Assembly: GCA_023262065.1 (NCBI GenBank)
Contig: JALRDW010000054.1
Location: 1 to 12,149 of the forward strand
DNA from: Acidimicrobiia bacterium
GTDB taxonomy: Bacteria; Actinomycetota; Acidimicrobiia; IMCC26256
Length of the DNA: 12,149 nt
Direction of reading: 5' to 3'
Both the position numbers and the translations under genes were made by a program. The notes under the pieces were generated by a model. The model made no database searches and had not been told where the DNA came from. It was given only the letters and a program-made list of their open reading frames with translations. Positions 4,751 through 11,453 of this stretch are shown here, one piece after another. Every line of letters starts with the position of its first letter. Position 1 is the stretch's first letter.

Positions 4751-6766
4751 GTGACCGCGTTCCCCCACCTGCTCGCACCCGGGCGCATCGGCACCCTCAC
4801 CGTGCGCAACCGGATGCTCATGTGCCCGATGGGCGATGCGCTCGCCGAACCGGACGGGACGGTCTCGACCCGCCAGATCGACCACTACGAGGCGCGGGCC
4901 CGCGGTGGGGTCGGCCTCATCCTCGTCGGGTCCGTGGCGGTGGACTACCCCGGCGGCGCATTCGCGGCCGAGCAGACCGCCCTCCACACCGATGACCACA
5001 TCGCCGGCATCGCCGAACTCGCCCGTCGGGTCCAGCGCCACGGCACGCGGCTCGCGCTCCAACTCACCCACGGCGGCCCGCAGTCGTTGTACGCCATCCA
5101 GACCGGGAGCCCCCTGCTCATGCCGGCGGCCCCCCACTACCACGGACCCGACCGCATCGGTCGCGTCGTCAGCGCCGAGGAGCAGGCCGCGATGCAACGG
5201 CCGTTCACGACGCCGACCTCCCGGGTCGACCTGCGCATCGCGACGACCGACGACCTCCTCGGGGTCATCGAGGCGTTCGCCGCCGCAGCCGCCCGGGCTC
5301 GGCGCGCCGGCGTCGACGCGATCGAGATCCACGGCGGGCACGGCTACATCCTCGATGCGTTCCGCTCGCCGGCGACCAACACCCGCGACGACGAGTGGGG
5401 TGGCGACCGTCACCGCCGCGATCGTCTCCTGCTCGAGACGGTCGCGGCGACCCGCGCCCGGGTCGGGGCCGACGTCCCGCTGTGGGTGCGGTTCAACGCG
5501 GTCGAGCACCACCGCGATCCCCACGAGACCCTCGACGATGCGATCGAACTCGCACCACGCCTCATCGACGCCGGCGTCGACGCCCTGCACGTGAGCGCGT
5601 ACGCCGATCCGTCGGTCGGCACCGGCATCACCGACGCCCACACCCCGCACACGCCCGGGGCGCTCGTGGCCGCGGCACGCGCCGTGCGGACCGCCGTGGC
5701 CGCCGCCGTGCCGGTCATCACCTTCGGCCACCTCGATCCGGAGGAGGCCGAGGCGGTCCTCGCCGCCGGGGATGCCGACTTCGTGGCGATGGGTCGACGG
5801 CTGCTCGCCGACCCCGACCTGCCCGCCAAGGTCGCGGAGGGGCGCCTCGCCGAGGTGCGGCCCTGCATCTACCAGTACCGCTGCATCGGCAACATCTTCC
5901 TGAACACCCACGTCGCGTGCGTGGCCCGCCCCGAGACCGCACGCGACACGGAGCTCGCGCTCACCCCGACCTCCACCCCCCGCAGGGTGCTCGTCGTCGG
6001 CGGCGGGCCGGCGGGGCTCGACGCGGCGTGGCGCCTCGCAGCCCGCGGCCACCGCGTGGTGCTCCAGGAGGCGGGGCCCCGCCTGGGCGGGATGCTCACG
6101 GTCGCCGCCGGTGCGGACGAGCACCTCGATCGGATGCTCACCTGGCTCACCGGGCAGGTCGCCCGCCACGATGTGGACATCGTGCTGCACCGCCCCGCGA
6201 CCGCCGCCGATGCCACCGGGTTCGACCGGATCGTGCTCGCCACCGGCGCGACGTGGGGTCGACCCGATCTCCCCGGTGCCGACCTGCCCCACGTGCACGC
6301 CGCGGCTGACCTCGGCGCGTGGACCGGCGGGGCCACCGACCTCGCCGCCGGACCCGTCGTGGTCCTCGGGGGCGGCAAGGCGGGTCTCACCCTCGCCCGC
6401 CTCGCGCGCCATCGCGGCCACCCGGTGACCGTCGTCGAGCCGAGCGGCGTCGTGGGCCATGAACTGGGCCTTCCGGGCCGGTTCCGCTGGATCGCCGACC
6501 TCGAGGCAGCCGGCGTCGCGATCCGCATGCTCACCGCGGCCGTCGCCATCACCGAGGACGGCGTGCGGATCGTCGAGGACGACGGGACGGAGCAGGAGAT
6601 CCCGGCGAACACCGTGCTGTGCGCCACACCGACCGGTGGCGCGCCCGACCCGGCGGCTGCGTTCCGAGCGACCGGCGTCCCGGTCGAGGTGATCGGCGAC
6701 GCCCGCGCCGTCGAACGGCTCGAGGGCGCGTTCCGCGACGCCGCGGAACTCGCGGTCAGGACCTGA
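4751..6766 (+). CDS. OYE/2,4-dienoyl-CoA reductase-type flavoprotein with altered Fe-S motif
   Basis: 671 residues, the standard length of the dienoyl-CoA reductase/trimethylamine dehydrogenase group. Domain 1 (about 1-365) is an FMN TIM barrel of the old yellow enzyme type: FPHLLAPGRIGTLTVRNRM, LQLTHGG (103-109), IHGGHGYILDAF (H194, H197, Y199), SPATNTRDDEWGG, and VAMGRRLLADPDL. A cysteine linker follows with C372, C378 and C390. Domain 2 (about 411-671) is a pyridine-nucleotide-disulfide oxidoreductase-like unit: VVGGGPAGLDAAWRLA (415-430), LATGA, a second nucleotide fold VVVLGGGKAGLTLA, and the closing IGDARAVERLEGA. The family usually has C-x2-C-x3-C-x11-C binding [4Fe-4S]; here the linker is C-x5-C-x11-C, so the second ligand is missing. 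Expected role: NAD(P)H-linked reduction of an activated C=C bond, or amine oxidation. GTG 4751 is chosen because conserved sequence starts there. Its 3' end overlaps the convergent gene by 11 bp. Confidence 0.93.
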   Translation: MTAFPHLLAPGRIGTLTVRNRMLMCPMGDALAEPDGTVSTRQIDHYEARARGGVGLILVGSVAVDYPGGAFAAEQTALHTDDHIAGIAELARRVQRHGTRLALQLTHGGPQSLYAIQTGSPLLMPAAPHYHGPDRIGRVVSAEEQAAMQRPFTTPTSRVDLRIATTDDLLGVIEAFAAAAARARRAGVDAIEIHGGHGYILDAFRSPATNTRDDEWGGDRHRRDRLLLETVAATRARVGADVPLWVRFNAVEHHRDPHETLDDAIELAPRLIDAGVDALHVSAYADPSVGTGITDAHTPHTPGALVAAARAVRTAVAAAVPVITFGHLDPEEAEAVLAAGDADFVAMGRRLLADPDLPAKVAEGRLAEVRPCIYQYRCIGNIFLNTHVACVARPETARDTELALTPTSTPRRVLVVGGGPAGLDAAWRLAARGHRVVLQEAGPRLGGMLTVAAGADEHLDRMLTWLTGQVARHDVDIVLHRPATAADATGFDRIVLATGATWGRPDLPGADLPHVHAAADLGAWTGGATDLAAGPVVVLGGGKAGLTLARLARHRGHPVTVVEPSGVVGHELGLPGRFRWIADLEAAGVAIRMLTAAVAITEDGVRIVEDDGTEQEIPANTVLCATPTGGAPDPAAAFRATGVPVEVIGDARAVERLEGAFRDAAELAVRT

Positions 6767-7820
6767 CGAGACCCTTCGCGGGCACGAGCGGCAGGTCGAG
6801 CACGGACAGGAGGCCGGGCGCGGCGGCACACACGGCCGGGATCGCGTTCACGAGGCGACCGGCCGTCCCCACCAGCCCGCCCGTGTTGTGGTCACCGTCG
6901 TCACCCATCATCTGCACGTCACAGGTGTAGGACGGGTTGCCGCTCACCACGATCCGGTACCCCGAGTGACCGACCGGTTGGGGCCAGTCGGGCGCGAGGG
7001 CGTCGTCGAGCCGCGTCACGTGCTCGAGGATCACGCGCGGAACGCCGCCGACGATGCCCTGCACCTCGAAGCGCATGGCGCCGGTCGTCCCCGCACGCAC
7101 GACCCCAAACCCGAGGTCGATGTCGGTGGGGGTGGGCACCCGCTCGTGCACCTCGCGGATCTCGTCGAGCTCCACACCGAGGCCGGCCGCCACCGCCTTG
7201 ACGACACCGCCCCACGCGAAGGTGAGCACACCCGGCTGGAGGAGCATGGGCGTGTCGTCGAGCGACCCCCCGAAGCCCATGGTGTCGAAGAGCACGGTCG
7301 GTTGCGCGTACGTCGCGTAGTTGACGATCTCCATCATGCGGATGGAGTCGATGTACTCGCACGACCCCGAGAGCACGAGCGGCAGCAGGTCGTTGGCCCA
7401 CCCGGGGTCGATGCCCGAGGTCCAGCAGGAGACGCCCGCATCCTCGCAGGCCCGCTCGAGCGGGCCGCGCAGGCCTGCCGGCGTGTGCTCGGGCCAGATC
7501 AGCGGCACCACCGAGGACGACACGATGTTCTTGCCCGAGGCGGCGATGCGCGCCATATCAGCGAGGGCCTCGGCGGGGCGCAGGTCCGCGGTCGCCGTGT
7601 AGCAGACGCAGTCGGCCTCGAGCGCGAGCAGGGCGTCCACGTCATTCGTGGCCAGCACGCCGGTCGGCTCGATCCCCGCGAGCGTGCCGGCGTCCACCCC
7701 CACCTTCTCGGGGCTGTGGACCCACAGGCCGACGAGCTCGAGGTCGGGGTGGCGGGCGATGAGCCGCAGCGCGTGGACACCCACGTTGCCGGTGCTCCAC
7801 TGGATCACTCGGTAGGTCAT
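6756..7820 (-). CDS. NAD(P)H-dependent amine dehydrogenase / dihydrodipicolinate reductase-like protein
   Basis: 354 residues. The N-terminus MTYRVIQWSTGNVGVHALR is a Rossmann nucleotide-binding start (G11-N-V-G14). Strand-helix units follow: LELVGLWVHSPEKVGVDAG, then DCVCYTATADLRPAEALADMARIAASGKNIVSSS, and GIDPGWANDLLPLVLSG (about 136-152). This order matches proteins named dihydrodipicolinate reductase-like or NAD(P)H-dependent amine dehydrogenase, related to 2,4-diaminopentanoate dehydrogenase. It is not DapB: at 354 residues it is longer, and I see no DapB-type catalytic histidine motif. Substrate unknown. ATG 7820 is preceded, 8 nt away, by a TAGCGT hexamer and no Shine-Dalgarno. It is divergent from the FAD oxidase across 64 nt. 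Its stop lies inside the end of the convergent flavoprotein gene. Confidence 0.88.
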   Translation of the reverse strand: MTYRVIQWSTGNVGVHALRLIARHPDLELVGLWVHSPEKVGVDAGTLAGIEPTGVLATNDVDALLALEADCVCYTATADLRPAEALADMARIAASGKNIVSSSVVPLIWPEHTPAGLRGPLERACEDAGVSCWTSGIDPGWANDLLPLVLSGSCEYIDSIRMMEIVNYATYAQPTVLFDTMGFGGSLDDTPMLLQPGVLTFAWGGVVKAVAAGLGVELDEIREVHERVPTPTDIDLGFGVVRAGTTGAMRFEVQGIVGGVPRVILEHVTRLDDALAPDWPQPVGHSGYRIVVSGNPSYTCDVQMMGDDGDHNTGGLVGTAGRLVNAIPAVCAAAPGLLSVLDLPLVPAKGLVRS

Positions 7821-7828
7821 GGGCGGGC

Positions 7829-7834
7829 ACGCTA
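7829..7834 (-). promoter_or_regulatory. Possible -10 box (TAGCGT) for the amine dehydrogenase-like gene
   Basis: TAGCGT on the minus strand ends 8 nt before ATG 7820. No recognisable -35 is present. It fits the recurring TAnnnT-to-start spacing of this window and would give a leaderless transcript. Confidence 0.3.
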
Positions 7835-7847
7835 CCCCCGCACCACT

Positions 7848-7866
7848 CGGCGCGACGACGGCGCCG
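7848..7866. repeat. 6-bp inverted repeat in the divergent gap
   Basis: CGGCGC (7848-7853) and GCGCCG (7861-7866) with a 7-nt spacer, between the two divergent starts and about where both -35 regions should lie. It could be an operator for shared control of the divergent genes. At this GC content a 6-bp repeat can easily be chance. Confidence 0.22.
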
Positions 7867-7871
7867 GTCGC

Positions 7872-7877
7872 TACGGT
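7872..7877 (+). promoter_or_regulatory. Possible -10 box (TACGGT) for the FAD oxidase operon
   Basis: TACGGT ends 7 nt before ATG 7885, with no Shine-Dalgarno in between, so a leaderless start is possible. No clear -35 was found at 16-18 nt. Confidence 0.32.
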
Positions 7878-7884
7878 TGCGCCC

Positions 7885-9285
7885 ATGCTCGTGGCCTCCG
7901 ACCCGATCCGCGCCGATACCCTCGCCGCCGCCCTCCGAGCGGCACTCCCCGAGGGCCGGGTGCTCACGGGCGACGCGATCTCCGACGACTACGCGCACGA
8001 CGAAGCGCTCACCGTCACCCCGGTGCGGCCGGCCATCGTCGTGCGACCCGAGGCCACCGCCGAGGTCGCGACCGTGCTGCGGCTCGCCGACGACCACGGC
8101 GTCCCCGTCACCGCACGCGGGTCCGGCACTGGCCTGTCCGGCGCTGCGGTGCCCGATCCACACGGCGTGCTCGTGTCGTTCGAACGCATGGCTGCCATCC
8201 TCGAGATCGACACCGAGAACCACACCGCCACCGTGCAACCGGGGGTCACCCTCGAGGCCCTCGACGCCGCGCTGGCCCCGTTCGGCTTCGTGTACCCGGT
8301 GTTCCCGGGCGAGTACAGCGCCAGCCTGGGCGGCAACGTGGCCACGAACGCCGGCGGCATGCGGGCCGTGAAGTACGGCGTGACCCGCCACCAGGTACTC
8401 GGCCTCGAGGCGGTGCTCGCCGGCGGCGATGTGATCCGCACCGGCGGCAAGTTCGTGAAGGCCACGACCGGGTACGACCTCACCCAACTCATCACCGGGT
8501 CCGAGGGCACGCTCGCCGTCGTCACCGAGGCGACCCTGCGCCTCTACCCCCGCCTCGAGCACACCGCCACCATCCTCGTGCCGTTCCACACGCTCGAGGC
8601 CGTCACCGCGGCGGTGCCCCGGATCCTCGATCGGGGCGTCGGCCCCCTCATCCTCGAGTACATCGACCTGCTCACGATGGCCGTCGTCACCGAGTACGTC
8701 GGCCTCGACCTCGGCATCCCGGAGACGGTGCGCACCGCCGCGCTCGCCTACCTCGTCGTCATGGTCGAGCAGCGCAGCGCCGAGCGCCTCGAGGAGGATG
8801 TCGCCGAGATCGGCGCCCTGCTCGCCGATCTCGACGCCATCGACGTCTACGTACTCCCCTCGGCCGCGGGCGAGAAGCTCATCGAGGCCCGCGAGAAGGC
8901 GTTCTGGGCGGCCAAGGCGAACGGTGCCGACGACATCGTGGACATCGTCGTGCCACGGGCGAGTGTCCCCGAGTTCATGACCCGGGTCGCTGCGATCGCC
9001 GACGAGCACTCGACCTGGATCGCCGGCTGCGGCCACGCCGGCGACGGCAACGTGCACCTGTCGGTGTTCCAGAGCGACGTCGAGACCCGGTACGCCGTAC
9101 TGCGGAGCCTCTTCGCCGCAGGCATGGACCTCGGTGGGGCGATCTCCGGCGAGCATGGGATCGGCACGGCGAAACGACGCTGGTTCCTCGAACTCGAGGA
9201 CCCCGCGAAGGTCGCGCTCATGCGGCGCATCCGCGCCGCGTTCGACCCGAACGGCGTGCTCAATCCCGGCACGCTCCTCGACTGA
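7885..9285 (+). CDS. FAD-linked 2-hydroxyacid oxidase/dehydrogenase, GlcD type
   Basis: 466 residues, the usual length of glycolate oxidase subunit GlcD and bacterial D-lactate dehydrogenases. Seen: PCMH-type FAD domain (about 45-223) with PVTARGSGTGLSG (74-86), SLGGNVATNAGGMRAVKYG (148-165) and TGSEGTLAVVTEATLRLYP; the C-terminal FAD-oxidase domain has CGHAGDGNVH (382-391), SGEHGIG (421-427) and the closing FDPNGVLNPG (453-462). The GH-x-GDGN-x-H and EHG motifs are the metal and substrate region of the family. Expected reaction: oxidation of a D-2-hydroxy acid to the 2-oxo acid with electrons passed to an acceptor. No GlcE or GlcF partner is next to it. ATG 7885 is preferred over the in-frame 7819 ATG, which overlaps the divergent gene's start and adds an unrelated Ala/Thr-rich stretch. 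A ThDP enzyme follows after 13 nt, so they form an operon. Confidence 0.94.
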   Translation: MLVASDPIRADTLAAALRAALPEGRVLTGDAISDDYAHDEALTVTPVRPAIVVRPEATAEVATVLRLADDHGVPVTARGSGTGLSGAAVPDPHGVLVSFERMAAILEIDTENHTATVQPGVTLEALDAALAPFGFVYPVFPGEYSASLGGNVATNAGGMRAVKYGVTRHQVLGLEAVLAGGDVIRTGGKFVKATTGYDLTQLITGSEGTLAVVTEATLRLYPRLEHTATILVPFHTLEAVTAAVPRILDRGVGPLILEYIDLLTMAVVTEYVGLDLGIPETVRTAALAYLVVMVEQRSAERLEEDVAEIGALLADLDAIDVYVLPSAAGEKLIEAREKAFWAAKANGADDIVDIVVPRASVPEFMTRVAAIADEHSTWIAGCGHAGDGNVHLSVFQSDVETRYAVLRSLFAAGMDLGGAISGEHGIGTAKRRWFLELEDPAKVALMRRIRAAFDPNGVLNPGTLLD

Positions 9286-9298
9286 TCGGATCCCGCCC

Positions 9299-10855
9299 GT
9301 GAACGGTGCCCAGTCGCTCATCCGCACCCTCGTCGACACCGGCGTCGACGTGTGCTTCATGAACCCCGGCACGAGCGAGATGCACTTCGTCGCCGCGCTC
9401 GACGATGTCACCGGAATGCGCGGCGTGCTCGCCCTCTTCGAGGGCGTGGCCACCGGGGCGGCGGACGGCTACGCCCGGGTCGCCGGTCGCCCCGCCGCGG
9501 TGCTGCTCCACCTCGGGCCGGGACTGGGCAACGGCCTCGCGAACCTCCACAACGCACGGCGGGCCCACTCGCCGGTGGTGAACATCGTCGGCGACCATGC
9601 GACCCACCACCACGCGTTCGACGCCCCCCTCGACTCCGACATCGCCACGGTCGCCCACAACGTGTCGTGCTGGGTCCACACGGTGACCGACCCCGCGCTC
9701 GTCGGCGCGGCCGGGGCCGAGGCGGTGGCCCGCGCGGTGGCGGCGCCGGGCGGCGTCGCCACACTCATCCTCCCGGCCGACGCTTCCTGGGGCTCCGGCG
9801 GCGTGGTGGCGGCACCGGCCACGCCCGTCGTCGCCGGCACCCCGGACGCCGACCGCCTCGCCGAGGCGATCGCAGCGCTGCGCAGCGGGGCACCGACCGC
9901 CTTCGTCGTCGGCGACGACATCGCCGGTGACCCCGACCTGCTCGCCGACGTGGCGCGCCTCGGTGCCGCGACCGGCGCGAAGGTCCTCGGCGAGACGTTC
10001 CCGGCCCGGATGCGGCGGGGCGCCGGCCTCCCCGGGCTCGAACGGGTGGCGTACCTCGCCGAGTTCGCCCAGATGCAGCTCGACGGCCTCGAGCACCTCA
10101 TCACGATCGGCGCGAAATCCCCGGCGTCGTTCTTCGCCTACCCGGGCAAGCCCAGCGACCTCGTGCCCGCGGCCTGCCGGGTGACCGCGCTCGTCGAGCC
10201 GGGTGACGACGTCCGGGCGGCGGTCGCCGGACTGCTCGACGCGATCGACACGACCGGCGTCGAGACACCCCGGGTCGGGCGGGCCCGCCCGGAGAGCCCG
10301 GTCGGCGCACTCACCGGTGAATCGCTCGCCGCTGCGGTCGGCGCACTCCTGCCCGAGGACGCGATCGTCGCTGACGAGGCGAACACGACCGGGCTCTGGC
10401 TGAACGGCGCGACCGCCGGCGCACCCCCGCACGACTGGCTGTCGCTCACCGGCGGATCGATCGGGTACGGCATGCCCGTCGCCACCGGCGCCGCGATCGC
10501 CGCCCCGGGTCGGCGGGTGCTCAACATCGAGGCGGATGGGTCCGCCATGTACACGCTGCAGGCCCTGTGGACCCAGGCGCACGAGGGTCTCGACATCACG
10601 ACCGTGATCGTCAACAACGGTTCGTACGCAGTGCTCAACATGGAGTTGGCCCGCGTGGGTGCGACCCCGGGCCCCAAGGCGCTCGAGATGCTCGATCTCT
10701 CCGAGCCCGCACTCGACTTCGTGGCTCTGGCCCGCGGCATGGGCGTGCCCGGCACCCGGGTCACCACGGCCGAGGAGCTCTCCGCCGCCCTCGCCGCCTC
10801 GTTCGCCGAGCCCGGCCCCCGCCTCATCGAGGCGATGGTGCCGAGCGCGTTCTAA
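9299..10855 (+). CDS. Thiamine-diphosphate enzyme, acetolactate synthase/benzoylformate decarboxylase superfamily
   Basis: 518 residues. Seen: N-terminal pyrimidine-binding domain with FMNPGTSEMHF (20-30) and the glutamate E48 in LFEGVATGAADGYARV, which activates the cofactor in this superfamily; LHLGPGLGNGLANLHNARRA; a middle domain (about 170-335); and the C-terminal pyrophosphate domain with the variant GDG motif A412-D-G414-S and NN at 439-440, the expected spacing for Mg-ThDP binding. It is shorter than anabolic IlvB proteins (about 560-600), and no regulatory small subunit gene is adjacent. A catabolic 2-oxo-acid decarboxylase or carboligase is therefore favoured over valine/isoleucine synthesis. 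It starts at GTG 9299, 13 nt after the GlcD-type gene, with only a weak CGGA ribosome-site candidate, so coupled translation is likely. Together the pair could convert a 2-hydroxy acid to a 2-oxo acid and then to an aldehyde or acyloin. The exact reaction is not readable. Confidence 0.9.
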   Translation: MNGAQSLIRTLVDTGVDVCFMNPGTSEMHFVAALDDVTGMRGVLALFEGVATGAADGYARVAGRPAAVLLHLGPGLGNGLANLHNARRAHSPVVNIVGDHATHHHAFDAPLDSDIATVAHNVSCWVHTVTDPALVGAAGAEAVARAVAAPGGVATLILPADASWGSGGVVAAPATPVVAGTPDADRLAEAIAALRSGAPTAFVVGDDIAGDPDLLADVARLGAATGAKVLGETFPARMRRGAGLPGLERVAYLAEFAQMQLDGLEHLITIGAKSPASFFAYPGKPSDLVPAACRVTALVEPGDDVRAAVAGLLDAIDTTGVETPRVGRARPESPVGALTGESLAAAVGALLPEDAIVADEANTTGLWLNGATAGAPPHDWLSLTGGSIGYGMPVATGAAIAAPGRRVLNIEADGSAMYTLQALWTQAHEGLDITTVIVNNGSYAVLNMELARVGATPGPKALEMLDLSEPALDFVALARGMGVPGTRVTTAEELSAALAASFAEPGPRLIEAMVPSAF

Positions 10856-10904
10856 CGATCCCTGCGGCGCACCGGCCGCACGCCCGGTCGGACCCCCGGA
10901 CGCG

Positions 10905-10938
10905 ACGAGGCCGACCGGGCGGACCCGATCGGCCTCGT
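10905..10938. terminator. Bidirectional stem-loop between convergent genes
   Basis: Arms ACGAGGCCGA (10905-10914) and TCGGCCTCGT (10929-10938), one c/a mismatch, then CGGG/CCCG closing a CGGA tetraloop: 14 pairs in all. It sits in the 108-nt gap between the ends of the ThDP gene (10855) and the cold-shock gene (10964) and can act in both directions. There is no real T-run on either side, as is common for GC-rich actinobacterial terminators. Confidence 0.72.
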
Positions 10939-10963
10939 GCTGCGTTCGTGAACGCCGGGTGCG

Positions 10964-11164
10964 TCAGATGACGCGGACCTCGCGGGCTTCCTCGCCCTTG
11001 CGGCCGGGGCCGACCTCGAACTCCACGGCCTGACCCTCCTCGAGGGAGCGGTAGCCCGTGCCCTCGATGGCGGAGAAGTGGACGAACACGTCCGCTCCGC
11101 CCTCGCGGGAGATGAAGCCGTAACCCTTCTCGGCGTTGAACCACTTGACGGTGCCGGTCGGCAT
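10964..11164 (-). CDS. cspA: Cold-shock protein, CspA family
   Basis: 66 residues, a complete single cold-shock domain. Seen: [21 protein letters not shown] with RNP1 KGYGFIS (about 13-19), RNP2 VFVHFS (about 26-31), and the final [25 protein letters not shown]. Family knowledge: a five-stranded beta barrel that binds single-stranded RNA or DNA, melts mRNA structure and supports cold or growth-phase adaptation. Start at ATG 11164 with a strong Shine-Dalgarno AAGGAG (11178-11173) at 8-nt spacing; unlike most genes in this window it is clearly leadered. A longer open frame upstream is arginine-rich and unlike Csp proteins. It converges on the ThDP gene, with a stem-loop between. The symbol reflects the family; which paralogue it is cannot be told. 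Confidence 0.95.
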   Translation of the reverse strand: MPTGTVKWFNAEKGYGFISREGGADVFVHFSAIEGTGYRSLEEGQAVEFEVGPGRKGEEAREVRVI

Positions 11165-11453
11165 CCTTGTTGCTCCTTGCTGGACACCGGGCGGCCGGAA
11201 CCGCTCGGTGCTGGTGTGACGAGCGGGGAGATCGCACCCTGCACGACACACCCGCCGACGAGAGCGACGAAGGAGGCGAGGAGGCTTGCCCTTACTCGGG
11301 CCGGTGCACGTCTGGGCTCCGGTTGCTGGGCAGGCTACAGGGTCCGGGGCCCCGGCGGTACTGCGGCACCGCCCCGGGGGCCGCCGGCGTCGAGCCACGC
11401 CCGGGACCACGCTCCGTGGTCAAGGCGGCGGCCCTCCGTGCCGATAGGTGGGC
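11165..11453. other. 289-nt intergenic region: csp leader and divergent PAS-GGDEF upstream region
   Basis: No convincing gene is seen here; open frames crossing it are arginine-rich and run into the flanking genes. On the minus strand it holds the csp Shine-Dalgarno (11178-11173), a CTCCTT stretch (11275-11270) complementary to it, and a possible -10 box TAGCCT (11337-11332) that would give a leader of about 160 nt, long as is known for cspA mRNAs; no good -35 accompanies it. GC-rich self-complementary stretches occur at 11344-11355 (CCGGGGCCCCGG), 11354-11373 (GGCGGT/ACCGCC, 8-nt loop) and 11372-11379. Confidence 0.5.
11405..11421. promoter_or_regulatory. 17-bp inverted repeat upstream of the GGDEF gene
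   Basis: GACCACG (11405-11411) and CGTGGTC (11415-11421) are exact reverse complements around CTC, ending 32 nt before the ATG at 11454. On the minus strand it overlaps TTGACC (11423-11418), a -35-like hexamer pointing toward csp, though no good -10 follows. An operator or a small RNA hairpin is possible. Confidence 0.35.

Noticed and set aside
3458..6829. A 1123-codon open frame on the minus strand covering the hydrolase and antisense to the flavoprotein
   Set aside because: It is a composite Arg/Gly/Asp-rich reading typical of antisense frames in GC-rich DNA. The real genes here (3517-4686 minus, 4751-6766 plus) have full family motifs in other frames.
7819..7884. ATG 7819 as start of the GlcD-type gene
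   Set aside because: It overlaps the start of the divergent gene at 7820 and adds an unrelated 22-residue Ala/Thr/Pro stretch; ATG 7885 gives the normal family length.
6888..9302. An 804-codon plus-strand open frame across 6888-9302
   Set aside because: It runs antisense to the amine dehydrogenase-like gene and then out of frame through the GlcD-type gene; composition is His/Arg-rich with no domain.
7642..9453. Long minus-strand open frame (603 codons) opposite the GlcD-type gene
   Set aside because: It is antisense to a gene with clear FAD-oxidase motifs, has no recognisable domain, and arises from GC codon bias.
9299..10855. Biosynthetic IlvB of valine/isoleucine synthesis
   Set aside because: The protein is shorter than IlvB, has no adjacent ilvN or ilvC, and sits in an operon with a 2-hydroxyacid oxidase.
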